Below are positions 8,863 to 16,779 of a DNA stretch of 64,000 nt, in pieces. The DNA is from Microtetraspora malaysiensis (lineage in GTDB: Bacteria > Actinomycetota > Actinomycetes > Streptosporangiales > Streptosporangiaceae). The stretch lies in contig NZ_BBYJ01000040.1 of assembly GCF_001528665.1 (NCBI RefSeq), forward strand, positions 1 to 64,000, written 5' to 3'. The position numbers were made by a program, and so were the translations under genes. How positions within the stretch are numbered: position 1 is the first letter of the stretch; each line of letters opens with the position of its first letter. The notes below the pieces were generated by a model that worked only from the letters and a program-made list of their open reading frames with translations, searched no databases and was not told where the DNA came from.

Positions 8863-9387
8863 ATGACCGATGAGCTGCTGGTGGTCCGCGCTCAATTGGG
8901 CGAGCGGGCGGCACTGGCCGAGTTGCTGGCTCGGTGGCGGGTGCCGGTGTGGACATACGTACGGCGCATGCTGGACGCCGAGCGGGCCGACGACGTGACC
9001 CAGGAGATCTGGCTGGCCGTGGTCCGCGGCCTTCCCCGGCTGCGAGAACCCGGCCGGTTCGCGCCGTGGCTGTTCACGATCGCCCGGCGGTCGGTGACCG
9101 ATCGTCTGCGCGGCGAGTACGCCTGGGCCAAGGAAGCTCCCGTGGTGGACGACGTGGTCGCCGAAGATCCGGCAGAGGCCATGGTGGATCGCGCCGCGCT
9201 GGTGAGCTTCCTGGCGGACCTCCCGGTGCTGGAGCGGGAGATTCTCGTCCTGTTCTATCTGGAGGATCTGCCGGTGGAGGAATGTGCGGACATCTGCCGG
9301 ATCCCGATCGGAACGGTTAAGTCGCGGCTCAACCGCGCCCGTCGTCTGCTGCGTGAGCACCTGGAAGAGAAGGGATACAGGCCATGA
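8863..9387 (+). CDS. ECF-type RNA polymerase sigma factor
   Basis: A 174-residue sigma-70 family protein with only regions 2 and 4. Region 2 is about 10-80, with the DDVTQEIWLAVVRGLPRLRE core-binding segment and FAPWLFTIARRSVTDRLR for -10 recognition. Region 4 is about 115-168, with LPVLEREILVLFYLEDLPVEE and the recognition helix IPIGTVKSRLNRARRLLREHL. A clear ribosome site (GGGAGGA) precedes the ATG. The stop overlaps the start of the next gene (ATGA), coupling the sigma factor to a small membrane protein. This suggests that the partner relays a membrane signal or anchors the sigma factor, although no zinc anti-sigma motif is present in it. Confidence 0.93.
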   Translation: MTDELLVVRAQLGERAALAELLARWRVPVWTYVRRMLDAERADDVTQEIWLAVVRGLPRLREPGRFAPWLFTIARRSVTDRLRGEYAWAKEAPVVDDVVAEDPAEAMVDRAALVSFLADLPVLEREILVLFYLEDLPVEECADICRIPIGTVKSRLNRARRLLREHLEEKGYRP

Positions 9388-9866
9388 CCGAAGAGCCGCG
9401 CCTTTCGGAGCAGGAGATCATCGAGCGGCTGGCGCCGACGCTGTCGCGCACAACGCGGATCAGGGCGGTGGCGGCGCTGCTGGCCGGGATGACCGGCACG
9501 GTGTTGGTGAGCACGTTGTGGTGGTCGGAGCCCGGCCCGCTGCCCGGCCACACTCACCTGGCGTTCGCGTTGTTCACCGTGTTCTGCCTGCTCTGGACCG
9601 GGTACGGCGGGTGGCTGCTGACCCGCAGGGCTCCGCTGTTCGCCACCGATCAAGTGATCGCCGCCTGGATCAGCCTGGCCGCCGCGCTCGCCACCACGGG
9701 CGTCGTCGCCGTGGTGGCCGTTCAGCGCGGCACCGGGACAGGGCCTGCCCTTGCGGTCGGGGGCCTGTTCATCGCGGGGACGCTGGCGCTGACCGTACGC
9801 GCCCACGCCCGGCGGGCCGCGCTGCTGCGCCGCATGCGCGAACTGACCGGCCGGGAGCACCGGTGA
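9384..9866 (+). CDS. Membrane partner of the ECF sigma factor, candidate anti-sigma protein
   Basis: A 160-residue protein whose ATG overlaps the sigma factor stop by four bases. A 30-residue cytoplasmic N-terminus (SEQEIIERLAPTLSRTTR) is followed by four hydrophobic segments at about 30-46, 57-78, 90-112 and 118-137, and a basic C-terminus. There is no HxxxCxxC zinc anti-sigma motif, so the assignment as a regulator rests on gene order alone. Tight coupling with an ECF gene is the usual arrangement for anti-sigma factors, but it could also be simply a product of the regulon. No similarity to a named family is recognised. Confidence 0.75.
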   Translation: MTEEPRLSEQEIIERLAPTLSRTTRIRAVAALLAGMTGTVLVSTLWWSEPGPLPGHTHLAFALFTVFCLLWTGYGGWLLTRRAPLFATDQVIAAWISLAAALATTGVVAVVAVQRGTGTGPALAVGGLFIAGTLALTVRAHARRAALLRRMRELTGREHR

Positions 9867-9929
9867 ACGCGCGACGACGCCACGCCCCGGCCGCGACGCG
9901 CGAGCGCCGGGTCAGGTGATCGGAACGGG

Positions 9930-10622
9930 TCAGCCGAGCGCCAGCTCGGCGACCCGGCGGGCCAGCAGGCGGGCGGGATCGACGACCGGGACGGGGACGC
10001 GGGCGGCGTCCAGGGCCAGGACGATCTCGGTGCACGCGGCGACGACCCGCTCGGCGCCGCGATCCACGAGGGAGCGGGAGACCTCCTCAAGCGCCCGCCG
10101 GTGGTCCGGGCCGGCGGCGCCGCTCTTGACCGCGCCGATGGCCGCCATGACCCGCCGCTGGCCGGGCTCGTCCGGCTCGATCACCGCGACGCCGCGACGC
10201 CGCAGCGCCTCGGCGTACAGGCCGGCGCGCAGGGTGCCTGTTGTGGCGAGCACGCCCGCGGCGCGCACGCCGTCGGCGGCGAGGGCGTCGGCGGTGACCT
10301 CGATGATGCTGGCCAGCTCCAGCCCGGCCTCGTCGGCGAGGCGGGGGACGAACGCGTGGGCGGTGTTGCACGGCACCGCGAGCACCTGGCACCCGGCCTG
10401 CTTCAGGCCCTCGATGCCGCGTCGCAGGTACGGGGTCGGGTCCTCGCCGTCGCCGATCAGGCTCTTGGAGCGGTCGGGGACGCGGGGGTCTCCCCAGATG
10501 ACGACGGGCACGTGCCCCTGGTCGCTGGTCGCCGGCGTCTCCTCCACGAGCTTGCCGTAGAAGTCGACCGTGGCCGCCGGTCCCATGCCGCCCAGGACGC
10601 CGACCAGACGGGGTCCGCTCAC
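9930..10622 (-). CDS. Aspartate/glutamate racemase family protein
   Basis: A 230-residue cytoplasmic enzyme of the cofactor-independent Asp/Glu racemase superfamily. The N-terminal glycine motif is LGGMGPAATVDFYGKL. The paired catalytic cysteines are in VPCNTAHAF (Cys85) and AACTEI (Cys197), the two-base arrangement that epimerises L- and D-amino acids, most likely aspartate. Length fits the family. It is transcribed divergently from a double Lrp/AsnC regulator 330 bases away, which is the probable controller. D-amino acids could feed peptidoglycan or secondary metabolism; the sequence does not tell which. Related maleate isomerases and hydantoin racemases share the fold, but the GGMGPAAT start favours aspartate racemase. 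Confidence 0.88.
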   Translation of the reverse strand: MSGPRLVGVLGGMGPAATVDFYGKLVEETPATSDQGHVPVVIWGDPRVPDRSKSLIGDGEDPTPYLRRGIEGLKQAGCQVLAVPCNTAHAFVPRLADEAGLELASIIEVTADALAADGVRAAGVLATTGTLRAGLYAEALRRRGVAVIEPDEPGQRRVMAAIGAVKSGAAGPDHRRALEEVSRSLVDRGAERVVAACTEIVLALDAARVPVPVVDPARLLARRVAELALG

Positions 10623-10952
10623 CGGCCGCCTCCGGCCAGGCCGCGGACCCGCCGGGTGCCGCCGAACCGAGTCATCGAGATTCGTCCTCTCCCTGGGGGA
10701 TCACCGGTTCCCCGCGTGGTCCCGGAAGTTTCCGCACCGTGCCGGGGGCTCGCCGTGTGGTCCCTCGCGCCGTCGTGAGCCGTCGTGAAAGGTCCGCCCG
10801 GACCCGGAAGCCCCTCCGCGTGATGCCGTAAGTCACGTGCCGGAGGCACGACGGCGTACGGCGGGGCCGGGGCAGGCCGGACAGGCGCCCGCACAAGGAT
10901 CACCGGATAAGGTGATTCCGGCCGCCAAACGCAGCAAAGCGTCACTGAAGGG
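10623..10952. other. Divergent promoter region, racemase and AsnC-type regulator
   Basis: This 330-base region separates the two divergent genes. Apart from the inverted repeat at 10899-10916, I see no coding potential or repeats. Short frames on both strands are shadows without ribosome sites. Confidence 0.5.
10899..10916. promoter_or_regulatory. Inverted repeat, likely Lrp/AsnC operator
   Basis: ATCACC and GGTGAT flank a six-base centre (GGATAA), a perfect six-base palindrome arm pair. It sits 36 bases before the start of the Lrp/AsnC-type gene and would suit autoregulation and control of the divergent racemase. Confidence 0.45.
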
Positions 10953-11993
10953 ATGATCGTGCAGGATTCCGGCATCAAGCCGCCGCGGCTGCTGTCGGAG
11001 GCCGACCTCGAACTCATCGACGCCCTCCAGATCAACCCCCGCGCGAGCTGGGTGGACGTCGGGGCGGCGATCGGCGCGGATCCGGTGACGGCGGCGCGGC
11101 GCTGGCAGCGGCTGAACACGTCCGGCGAGGCGTGGACGACCGTCGCCCTGGGACGGCGGCAGATGCACGCGATGAGCGTGGCGTTCCTGGAGATCGACTG
11201 CGCGGCCGGAGCGGCGGTCGAGGTGGCCGACCGGCTGTCCGCGGCCGGGCACCTCATCACCGTGCAGCACGTCGCCGCGGACCACGACCTGTTCGTGATC
11301 GCCGTGGCGGCCTCGATGCCCGCGCTGGCGGACTACCTGCTCGCGGACCTGCCGCGGGTGCCCGGGGTGGCGAAGGTGCGCACCCATGTGGCCACGCGGG
11401 TCTTCGACGCCTCGCGCCGCTGGCGGCTGCGCATGCTGTCCCCTGGCGCCGCGCGCGCCCTGGCCCGGCGGCACGCCGCGCCGGAGCCGACCGGGCGGAT
11501 GGACGCGCTCGACCGCCGGCTGTTCGCCGCCCTGCTCGCCGACGGGCGCGCGGGATACTCCGAGCTGGCCCGCGCGGTCGGCGCGTCCGAGCGCACGGTG
11601 CAGCGCCGGTTGTCCCGCCTGGTCGGGTCCGGCGACGTCGACTTCCGCTGCGACCTCGCCCGCGCGCACGCGGGCTGGCACTCCTCGGCCGTGCTGTGGC
11701 TGCGGATGCCGGACGCCCTGCTGGAGGAGACGGGCCGGGCGCTGCTCGACTGGCCGGAGACCCGGACGTGCGCGGCGCTCGCCGGCGCCCGCAACATGCT
11801 CCTCACCGTGGGCCTGCACGCCGCGGGTGACCTGCACCCGCTGGTGGTACGGCTGGAGGAGCGCTTCCCCCACGTCGTCATCGCCGACCGCCAGATCGTC
11901 CTGCGGCAGGCCAAGCTCTACGGCCGGCGCCTCGACCGGTTCGGCCGCTGCACCGGCGTCGTCCCGGTGGACCCGTGGAGCCTGGAAGGCTAG
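10953..11993 (+). CDS. Double Lrp/AsnC-type transcriptional regulator
   Basis: A 346-residue protein containing two Lrp/AsnC units in tandem. The first helix-turn-helix is at about 17-60 (LSEADLELIDALQINPRASWVDVGAAIG) with an effector (RAM) domain at about 75-145. The second helix-turn-helix is at about 183-228 (LDRRLFAALLADGRAGYSELARAVG, then SERTVQRRLSRL) with another RAM-like domain to about 325. Single-unit Lrp proteins are about 150 residues, so this is a fusion or duplication, a form seen in actinomycetes. It likely senses an amino acid and controls the divergent racemase. Its stop codon directly abuts the stop of the convergent MarR gene. A weak AAGGG precedes the ATG. Confidence 0.9.
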   Translation: MIVQDSGIKPPRLLSEADLELIDALQINPRASWVDVGAAIGADPVTAARRWQRLNTSGEAWTTVALGRRQMHAMSVAFLEIDCAAGAAVEVADRLSAAGHLITVQHVAADHDLFVIAVAASMPALADYLLADLPRVPGVAKVRTHVATRVFDASRRWRLRMLSPGAARALARRHAAPEPTGRMDALDRRLFAALLADGRAGYSELARAVGASERTVQRRLSRLVGSGDVDFRCDLARAHAGWHSSAVLWLRMPDALLEETGRALLDWPETRTCAALAGARNMLLTVGLHAAGDLHPLVVRLEERFPHVVIADRQIVLRQAKLYGRRLDRFGRCTGVVPVDPWSLEG

Positions 11994-12434
11994 CTAGTCG
12001 GCGGGCAGGCCGCTGCGTTCGGCCATCGTGCCGAGAACGCCGCGCAGCGCCTTCACCTCTTCGGGCTTGAGACCGTCGGTCAGCTCCGCGTCGAGTTCGG
12101 CCGCCGCGGCGGTGCACGCGGCCAGCAGCTCCCGGCCCTCCGCCGTGAGTGCGAGCGTCTGCCTGCGCCGGTCGGCGGGATCGCGTTCTCGCCGCACGGC
12201 GCCGAGCTCCTCGAGTCGGTCGGCGAGCGAGACCACGAGGCTGGGCGCCACGTTCATGAGTTTGGCGATGTCGAGCTGAGAGGTCGCCGTTCCGGCCTCC
12301 AGGATCGCCAGCAGCCCCACGTGTTTGGGCTTGAGGCCGTCGGCCGCCAGTCGCGCCGAGAAGCGCTCCGTCACCACGGCCCCCAGCGTGCCGAGCCGGA
12401 AGGCGAGCGTGGAAGTCAGCTTGACATCGTTCAC
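11994..12434 (-). CDS. MarR-family transcriptional regulator
   Basis: A 146-residue winged-helix regulator: GLLAILEAGTATSQLDIAKLMNVAPSLVVSLADRLEELGAVRRERDPADRRRQTLALT spans the helix-turn-helix and wing, with the conserved DxRRR of the wing. It starts with GTG. There is no ribosome site, but TAGCAT lies seven bases upstream on the minus strand (12442-12447), predicting a leaderless transcript. It is divergent from an isochorismatase-like gene, with an inverted repeat between them that is the probable operator. MarR proteins generally repress their own and the divergent gene and are released by small aromatic or oxidising ligands; the ligand here is unknown. Confidence 0.9.
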   Translation of the reverse strand: MNDVKLTSTLAFRLGTLGAVVTERFSARLAADGLKPKHVGLLAILEAGTATSQLDIAKLMNVAPSLVVSLADRLEELGAVRRERDPADRRRQTLALTAEGRELLAACTAAAAELDAELTDGLKPEEVKALRGVLGTMAERSGLPAD

Positions 12435-12450
12435 ACCCAGAATGCTACCG

Positions 12451-12483
12451 TCTCAATATCGTTCACGACTCGAATGATTGAGA
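12451..12483. promoter_or_regulatory. Imperfect inverted repeat, likely MarR operator
   Basis: TCTCAAT (12451-12457) mirrors ATTGAGA (12477-12483), with further partial symmetry inside (ATCGTTC against GAATGAT). It lies just upstream of the leaderless -10 box of the MarR gene and ends ten bases before the divergent ATG, so binding would block both. Confidence 0.5.
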
Positions 12484-12493
12484 GAGAGAACAA

Positions 12494-13036
12494 ATGTTGA
12501 ACCCCGCCTCCGTTCAGCTGGTGTTCGCCGACCTGCAGGACAGCATCGTCGAAGCCTCCGCCACCAACCCGGCCTCTTCCATCCGCCGCTCGGTCAAGGT
12601 CCTGAACGGACTCGTCGCGGCCCTCGACCTACCGTTCACCGTCTCGGCCGCGCCCCGCCCGGGCGGTCCCGGGACGATCGAGGAGGTGCCCGAGGGCGAG
12701 CCGTACGTGCGCACCGGCCCGTCCTGCTGGGACGACACCGCCTGGCGCGCGGCCGTCCTGTCCATGTCCCGCCCCACCCTGGTGATCTGTGGGGTCACCA
12801 CGGAGATGGTGGTGCTTCGCACCGCCCTCGACGCGCTCGAGGGCGGCATGGCTGTCCAGGTCCTGGTGGACGCCTGCGGCGGCATCACCCGTCGCACCGA
12901 AGAGGCCGCCCTACGGCAGATCGAGGCGGCGGGCGGCGCGGTGACCTCCGTGGCGGGCTTCGCCACCGACATGGTGCGCGACTTCACCACGCCCACCGGC
13001 CGTCAGGTCATCGCCGCCCTGCACCAGTTGATCTGA
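12494..13036 (+). CDS. Isochorismatase-like (YcaC type) protein with altered catalytic residues
   Basis: A 180-residue protein of the cysteine-hydrolase fold, with FADLQD at 11-16 (catalytic Asp13 kept) and a CGVTTEMVVLRTALDAL segment that aligns with GITTEVCV in YcaC. The nucleophile cysteine position is valine (Val106), and the usual catalytic lysine appears as Arg73 (VRTGPSCW). Two of the three canonical residues are therefore replaced. EntB-type isochorismatases also lack the cysteine, so the protein could be an isochorismatase or vinyl-ether hydrolase, or a binding protein. It is divergent from a MarR regulator, and the start is supported by GAGAG upstream. The arrangement suggests an inducible detoxification or signalling protein. 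Confidence 0.85.
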   Translation: MLNPASVQLVFADLQDSIVEASATNPASSIRRSVKVLNGLVAALDLPFTVSAAPRPGGPGTIEEVPEGEPYVRTGPSCWDDTAWRAAVLSMSRPTLVICGVTTEMVVLRTALDALEGGMAVQVLVDACGGITRRTEEAALRQIEAAGGAVTSVAGFATDMVRDFTTPTGRQVIAALHQLI

Positions 13037-13060
13037 CTCGAGCACCCGGTTTCCGAAGCT

Positions 13061-13591
13061 CTAGTGATCACCCGCCAGTGCCCGGCGTATGCCGACCAGG
13101 CCGTACTCGAAGGCACGGTCGACATCGCCCCCGAGCCGGAAGGCGCCGGCGAGTTCCATCTTGATGAAGCCGGCGGCCCAAGCCGTCACCAGGCGGGCGG
13201 CTTCAAGCGCGTCTCGTTCGCCCACGAGTTGCCTTGAGGCGTGCAGCACCGGGGCGGCCACACGGGCGAGGGCCTCGGGCGGTGCGCCCGCGGAGAACAT
13301 CAGCCGGAACCCCTCTGGCCAGGCCTGGGCGAACTGCCGGTAGCCGCGCGCCAACCCCTCGATCGACCCGTCGGTCGACTCCAGCCGGGCGACCAGGTCG
13401 TCGACGGTGGCCTCGGCGACGGCGGCCAGCAGGGCCGCGCGGTTGCCGACGTGCTTGTACAGGGACGGGGCGCGCACTCCCACCCGTTCGGCGACGTTCT
13501 GCATCGTCAGTCCCTGCTGGCCGCCCGCCTCCAGCAAATCGCGTCCCGCGGCGACGATCCTGCTGAACGAGGTCTTCTCAGGCGTCGGCAT
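13061..13591 (-). CDS. TetR-family regulator
   Basis: A 176-residue repressor. The helix-turn-helix is at about 8-55: RIVAAGRDLLEAGGQQGLTMQNVAERVGVRAPSLYKHVGNRAALL spans it. The C-terminal domain resembles the WHG-type ligand-binding domain of actinomycete TetR proteins. It is divergent from an MBL-fold hydrolase gene, with a perfect palindrome between them. It probably represses both genes and is released by a small molecule, perhaps a substrate of the hydrolase. Confidence 0.9.
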   Translation of the reverse strand: MPTPEKTSFSRIVAAGRDLLEAGGQQGLTMQNVAERVGVRAPSLYKHVGNRAALLAAVAEATVDDLVARLESTDGSIEGLARGYRQFAQAWPEGFRLMFSAGAPPEALARVAAPVLHASRQLVGERDALEAARLVTAWAAGFIKMELAGAFRLGGDVDRAFEYGLVGIRRALAGDH

Positions 13592-13633
13592 CGGTCGTCC
13601 TCCCGGAATGAAAGCTATTGACGTTAGCCATCG

Positions 13634-13652
13634 TAGCTAATTATGTTAGCTA
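13634..13652. promoter_or_regulatory. Perfect palindrome, TetR operator
   Basis: TAGCTAA and TTAGCTA flank a five-base centre (TTATG). A further TTAGC half site lies at 13624-13628. The site is in the 96-base gap between divergent TetR and MBL genes and is strikingly AT-rich for this genome. Confidence 0.6.
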
Positions 13653-13687
13653 TCGACGGTCTCCGTCCAGCCCACGAAGGAAGCCCA

Positions 13688-14395
13688 ATGAAACTCGCAC
13701 CCCATCTGCACCGGCTCGGTAACGATCTCGTGGCGTGCTACCTCGTCGACACCGCCGAGGGCATCACGCTCATCGACGCGGGGCTGCCCGGCCACTGGCG
13801 GGATCTGCAGCGCGAACTCCACTCCCTGGGCAAGTCCGTCGACGACATCCGCGGACTCGTGCTGACCCACGGCGACTCCGACCACATCGGCTTCGCCGAA
13901 CGCCTACGAAGCGCACACGGCGTACCGGTGTTCGTGCACGCCGCCGACGCCGTCCGCACCCGCACGGGAGAAAAGCCCAAGGTCGCGTTCGGCCCCATGC
14001 GTCTCGGCCCGACGCTCGGATTCTTCGGTTACTCCATCCGCAAGAACGGCCTGCGCACCCGCTATGTCGGCGAAGTAACCGAGATCGGTGACGGCGACGT
14101 CCTGGACCTGCCCGGGAATCCGGTGATCGTGGGCATGCCGGGGCACTCTCCGGGAAGCGTGGCGGTGCACGTCCCGCTCGCCGACGCCGTCTTCGTCGGC
14201 GACGCCCTGACCACGCGGCACGTCCTCACCGGGCGCGGAGGCCCGCAGCCCGCGCCCTTCACCGACGACCCGGCCGAAGCACTCTCCTCCCTCGACCGGA
14301 TCGCCGGACTGTCGGCGTCCTGGGTGCTCCCCGGTCACGGCGCCCCCTGGCGGACCTCACCGGCCCAGGTGAGCGAGGCGGTCAGGAAGGGCTGA
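13688..14395 (+). CDS. MBL-fold metallo-hydrolase
   Basis: A 235-residue metallo-beta-lactamase-fold protein. The metal motif reads LTHGDSDHIG, giving His-x-Asp-x-Asp-His instead of HxHxDH; this variant is found in several MBL subfamilies. Other metal ligands are in GMPGHSPGSVAVH, FVGDAL and LPGHGAPW. The ATG at 13688 is preferred over an earlier in-frame ATG at 13643 because GAAGGA lies upstream and the earlier start would overlap the operator. It is divergent from a TetR gene. Substrate is unknown; lactonase, thioesterase or glyoxalase-like activity is possible. Confidence 0.87.
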   Translation: MKLAPHLHRLGNDLVACYLVDTAEGITLIDAGLPGHWRDLQRELHSLGKSVDDIRGLVLTHGDSDHIGFAERLRSAHGVPVFVHAADAVRTRTGEKPKVAFGPMRLGPTLGFFGYSIRKNGLRTRYVGEVTEIGDGDVLDLPGNPVIVGMPGHSPGSVAVHVPLADAVFVGDALTTRHVLTGRGGPQPAPFTDDPAEALSSLDRIAGLSASWVLPGHGAPWRTSPAQVSEAVRKG

Positions 14396-14433
14396 GACGC
14401 CCCTGAGCCAGGTACGGGCCTGACGGCCGGAGG

Positions 14434-15657
14434 TCAGCGGGGCTCGGGGATCCCGCCGCCGCACGCCTCCCGGCACAGGCCGGCCCGCAGGACGTCCGCC
14501 TCGCGGCGGCCCACCATCTGCAGGTCGCCGACGGCCAGCGCGGGCAGGCCGAGCGCGGACACGACCGACGTGAAGCGGCCGACCTCTCCGCGTACGGCGG
14601 CCTCGTCGCACCCAACCCGGGGCGCGGGTCCGCCGAGCGTCGGCGTGATCAGGAGGTCGACGCCGGACATCTCCTCCGCGAACCGGGCCCGGACGGCCGC
14701 GAGTTCCTCGACGGCCCGGCGGTACTCCCGGTGGCCGATCCCGCCGGCGGCGTCCAGCTTGCGCCGCACGCCCTCGCTGTAACTCGCCGCGGCCCTCGGG
14801 TACGTGGCCTCGTGGGTGCGCCGGGCCTGCGCGCCGACGATCGTCCAGTACGGGGTGAGAATGTCGTACGGCAGGGCGATCTCGCGGATCTCGGCGCCCA
14901 GCTCGGCGAACTCCTCGGCCTGCGCGCACCCCTCGGCGACCCCGACGACCCGTCCCGACAGGGAGGGCGGCGGCTCGACCGCCTCGCCGGTGAGCGCCCG
15001 CCACACCTGCGCGCAGTCGGCCACCGACGTGGCCATCGGCCCCACGACGTCGAACATCGGGGCGAGCGGCGCGACGCCTTCGGCGGATACGGCGCCGGCC
15101 CGCGGGCGCAGCCCCACCACGCCGCAGCAGGAGGCCGGGATCCGGACCGAGCCTCCGGTGTCGGTGCCGAGGCCGACCCGGGCGATGCCGGCGGCGAGCG
15201 CCGCCGCGGTGCCGCCGCTTGACCCGCCGGGCGACAGGTGCGGGTGCCGCGGGTTGCGCACGTCGCCCCAGTGCGGGTTCTCACTCGTGATGCCCCAGGC
15301 GAACTCGTGCTGGTTCGCCTTGCCGACCAGCAGTCCTCCCGCGCGTTCGAGCAACTCGACGCAGGGCGCGGTGGTCAGCGCTTCCTCGCCGCCGTACAGG
15401 GCGGAGCCGCGGGTCGTGGGGAGCCCGGCGACGTCGATCATGTCCTTCGCCACGAACGTCCAGGCCCACAGTTCGGCCGGGGCGGCGGGCGCCGGGACGG
15501 CGTGACGGGCGAGCCGGTCGATCAACGGCTCGGAGCCGGTCTCGATGAGGATGTTGTGCCCGTCATGGAGGCGTATCGCCTCGGCGGACTGCGCGATCGC
15601 CGCCTCGCGCTCCGCCATCACCTGGGCGGACCCGGCCTGCGCCGTCTCGCGTTCCAT
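14434..15657 (-). CDS. Amidase signature family enzyme
   Basis: A 407-residue serine amidase. The Ser-cisSer-Lys triad is visible: Lys71 in FVAKDMIDVAGLPT, the cis-serine in SPGGSSGGTAAALAAG near 146, and nucleophile Ser170 in GTDTGGSVRIPAS. The start at 15657 has GAGGAGG upstream; a longer frame to 15780 has no ribosome site. At about 400 residues it is in the size class of glutamyl-amidotransferase-like and hydrolytic amidases. A LysR regulator on the same strand ends 135 bases upstream, and the divergent side carries an amidohydrolase plus amino acid importer, so the block as a whole probably releases amino acids or ammonia from an external amide. Confidence 0.88.
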   Translation of the reverse strand: MERETAQAGSAQVMAEREAAIAQSAEAIRLHDGHNILIETGSEPLIDRLARHAVPAPAAPAELWAWTFVAKDMIDVAGLPTTRGSALYGGEEALTTAPCVELLERAGGLLVGKANQHEFAWGITSENPHWGDVRNPRHPHLSPGGSSGGTAAALAAGIARVGLGTDTGGSVRIPASCCGVVGLRPRAGAVSAEGVAPLAPMFDVVGPMATSVADCAQVWRALTGEAVEPPPSLSGRVVGVAEGCAQAEEFAELGAEIREIALPYDILTPYWTIVGAQARRTHEATYPRAAASYSEGVRRKLDAAGGIGHREYRRAVEELAAVRARFAEEMSGVDLLITPTLGGPAPRVGCDEAAVRGEVGRFTSVVSALGLPALAVGDLQMVGRREADVLRAGLCREACGGGIPEPR

Positions 15658-15792
15658 GGTCGGGGACCTCCTCGCACCGCCGGACGGCGCGGCCGGTGCG
15701 ACGGGGTCGCCCGTCCGGCCGCGCTCATGAACCGGCAAATGGTGACATATCCCCCGGTTCGCGTCGAGCCCTCCGCGCACCGCCGTACGCGG

Positions 15793-16668
15793 TCAGACCG
15801 CGAGCGCGTCGAGCAACGCGCGCAGGCGGGCGGTCTCGCGCTCGGGGCGGGCGAGGGCGAAGATGCTGCGGCTGGTGTTCAGCCACGGCACGTCGGCGAC
15901 CACGACCTCGGGGCCGTGCCCGCGCAGCGCGAGGTCGGGGACGAGCGCCGCGCCCACCCCGGCCCCGATCATCGCCATCGTGATCTTGAAGTCGTCGGAG
16001 TGGCCCGCGACACGGGGGCGCAGGCCCCACCGGGCGAACACGCTGTCGAAGAACAAGGCGTCGCTGCTACCCGGGTGGTGCATGATCCACGACAGGTCCG
16101 CGAGCTGCTCGGCCCGATGGGGCGCCAGGTCGGGCCAGCATCTCGGGAGCACGACCTTGTAGCGGTCCTCCGCGATCCAGCGGCGACCGAGCGCCGACGG
16201 CCACGACAGGCCGGAGTTCCCCACCTGGTAGACGATCGCGGCGTCCATCTCGCCGCCGGCGTTCAGGCGCGGGATGAGCTGGGACGACTCGGCCACGGTG
16301 ACCCTGATGCCGGCCCGGTCGCGCGGCTCCATCCTCCGCAGGACGCCGGTCAGCACGTCGGCGAAGCTGGGGAAGATGCCGAGGTGGAGCTGCCGCTCGC
16401 TGTTCCGGTGCACCGCCCGGACGGTCGCGACCATCCGCTCCAGGTCGGCGAGGACGGTCTGCGCGTGCCTGGCCAGCACCTCCGCGGCGCTGGTGGGCAG
16501 CACGCTGTGCGCGGAGCGCTCGAACAGCTTCACGCCGATCTGCCGCTCCAGCGCGGCCATCTGCTGCGAGACGGCCGACGGGGTGTACCCGAGCCGGTTC
16601 GCCGCCGCGGCGAACGAACCGAGCTGGACCACTTCACGGAGAGTGCGCAGGTGCTCCGGCTTGAGCAT
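15793..16668 (-). CDS. LysR-type transcriptional regulator
   Basis: A 291-residue regulator. The N-terminal winged helix (about 1-60) contains LGSFAAAANRLGYTPSAVSQQMAALERQIGVKLFERS, and a periplasmic-binding-like effector domain spans 90-290. The ATG at 16668 is preceded by AAGGAG at seven-base spacing; a GTG six bases earlier sits too close to that site. Transcribed divergently from the amidohydrolase/ABC importer operon (111-base gap) and upstream of the amidase on its own strand, it probably activates one or both in response to a substrate. Confidence 0.92.
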   Translation of the reverse strand: MLKPEHLRTLREVVQLGSFAAAANRLGYTPSAVSQQMAALERQIGVKLFERSAHSVLPTSAAEVLARHAQTVLADLERMVATVRAVHRNSERQLHLGIFPSFADVLTGVLRRMEPRDRAGIRVTVAESSQLIPRLNAGGEMDAAIVYQVGNSGLSWPSALGRRWIAEDRYKVVLPRCWPDLAPHRAEQLADLSWIMHHPGSSDALFFDSVFARWGLRPRVAGHSDDFKITMAMIGAGVGAALVPDLALRGHGPEVVVADVPWLNTSRSIFALARPERETARLRALLDALAV

Positions 16669-16779
16669 TAGCACTCCTTACTCTCAGGGCTGCCAAATGT
16701 CGTGTTTATAGCGCTTCCGCCTTCTTTTCGCCACTCCTAAGGTGATGGCCACCGTTCCTCGAACCCGTTTGAGAGTCAC

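Noticed and set aside
12421-12450. TTGACA-like -35 with a -10 for the isochorismatase gene
   Set aside because: The only matching -10 needs a 19-base spacer, so the pairing is unconvincing; the MarR operator and a leaderless box on the other strand explain the region better.
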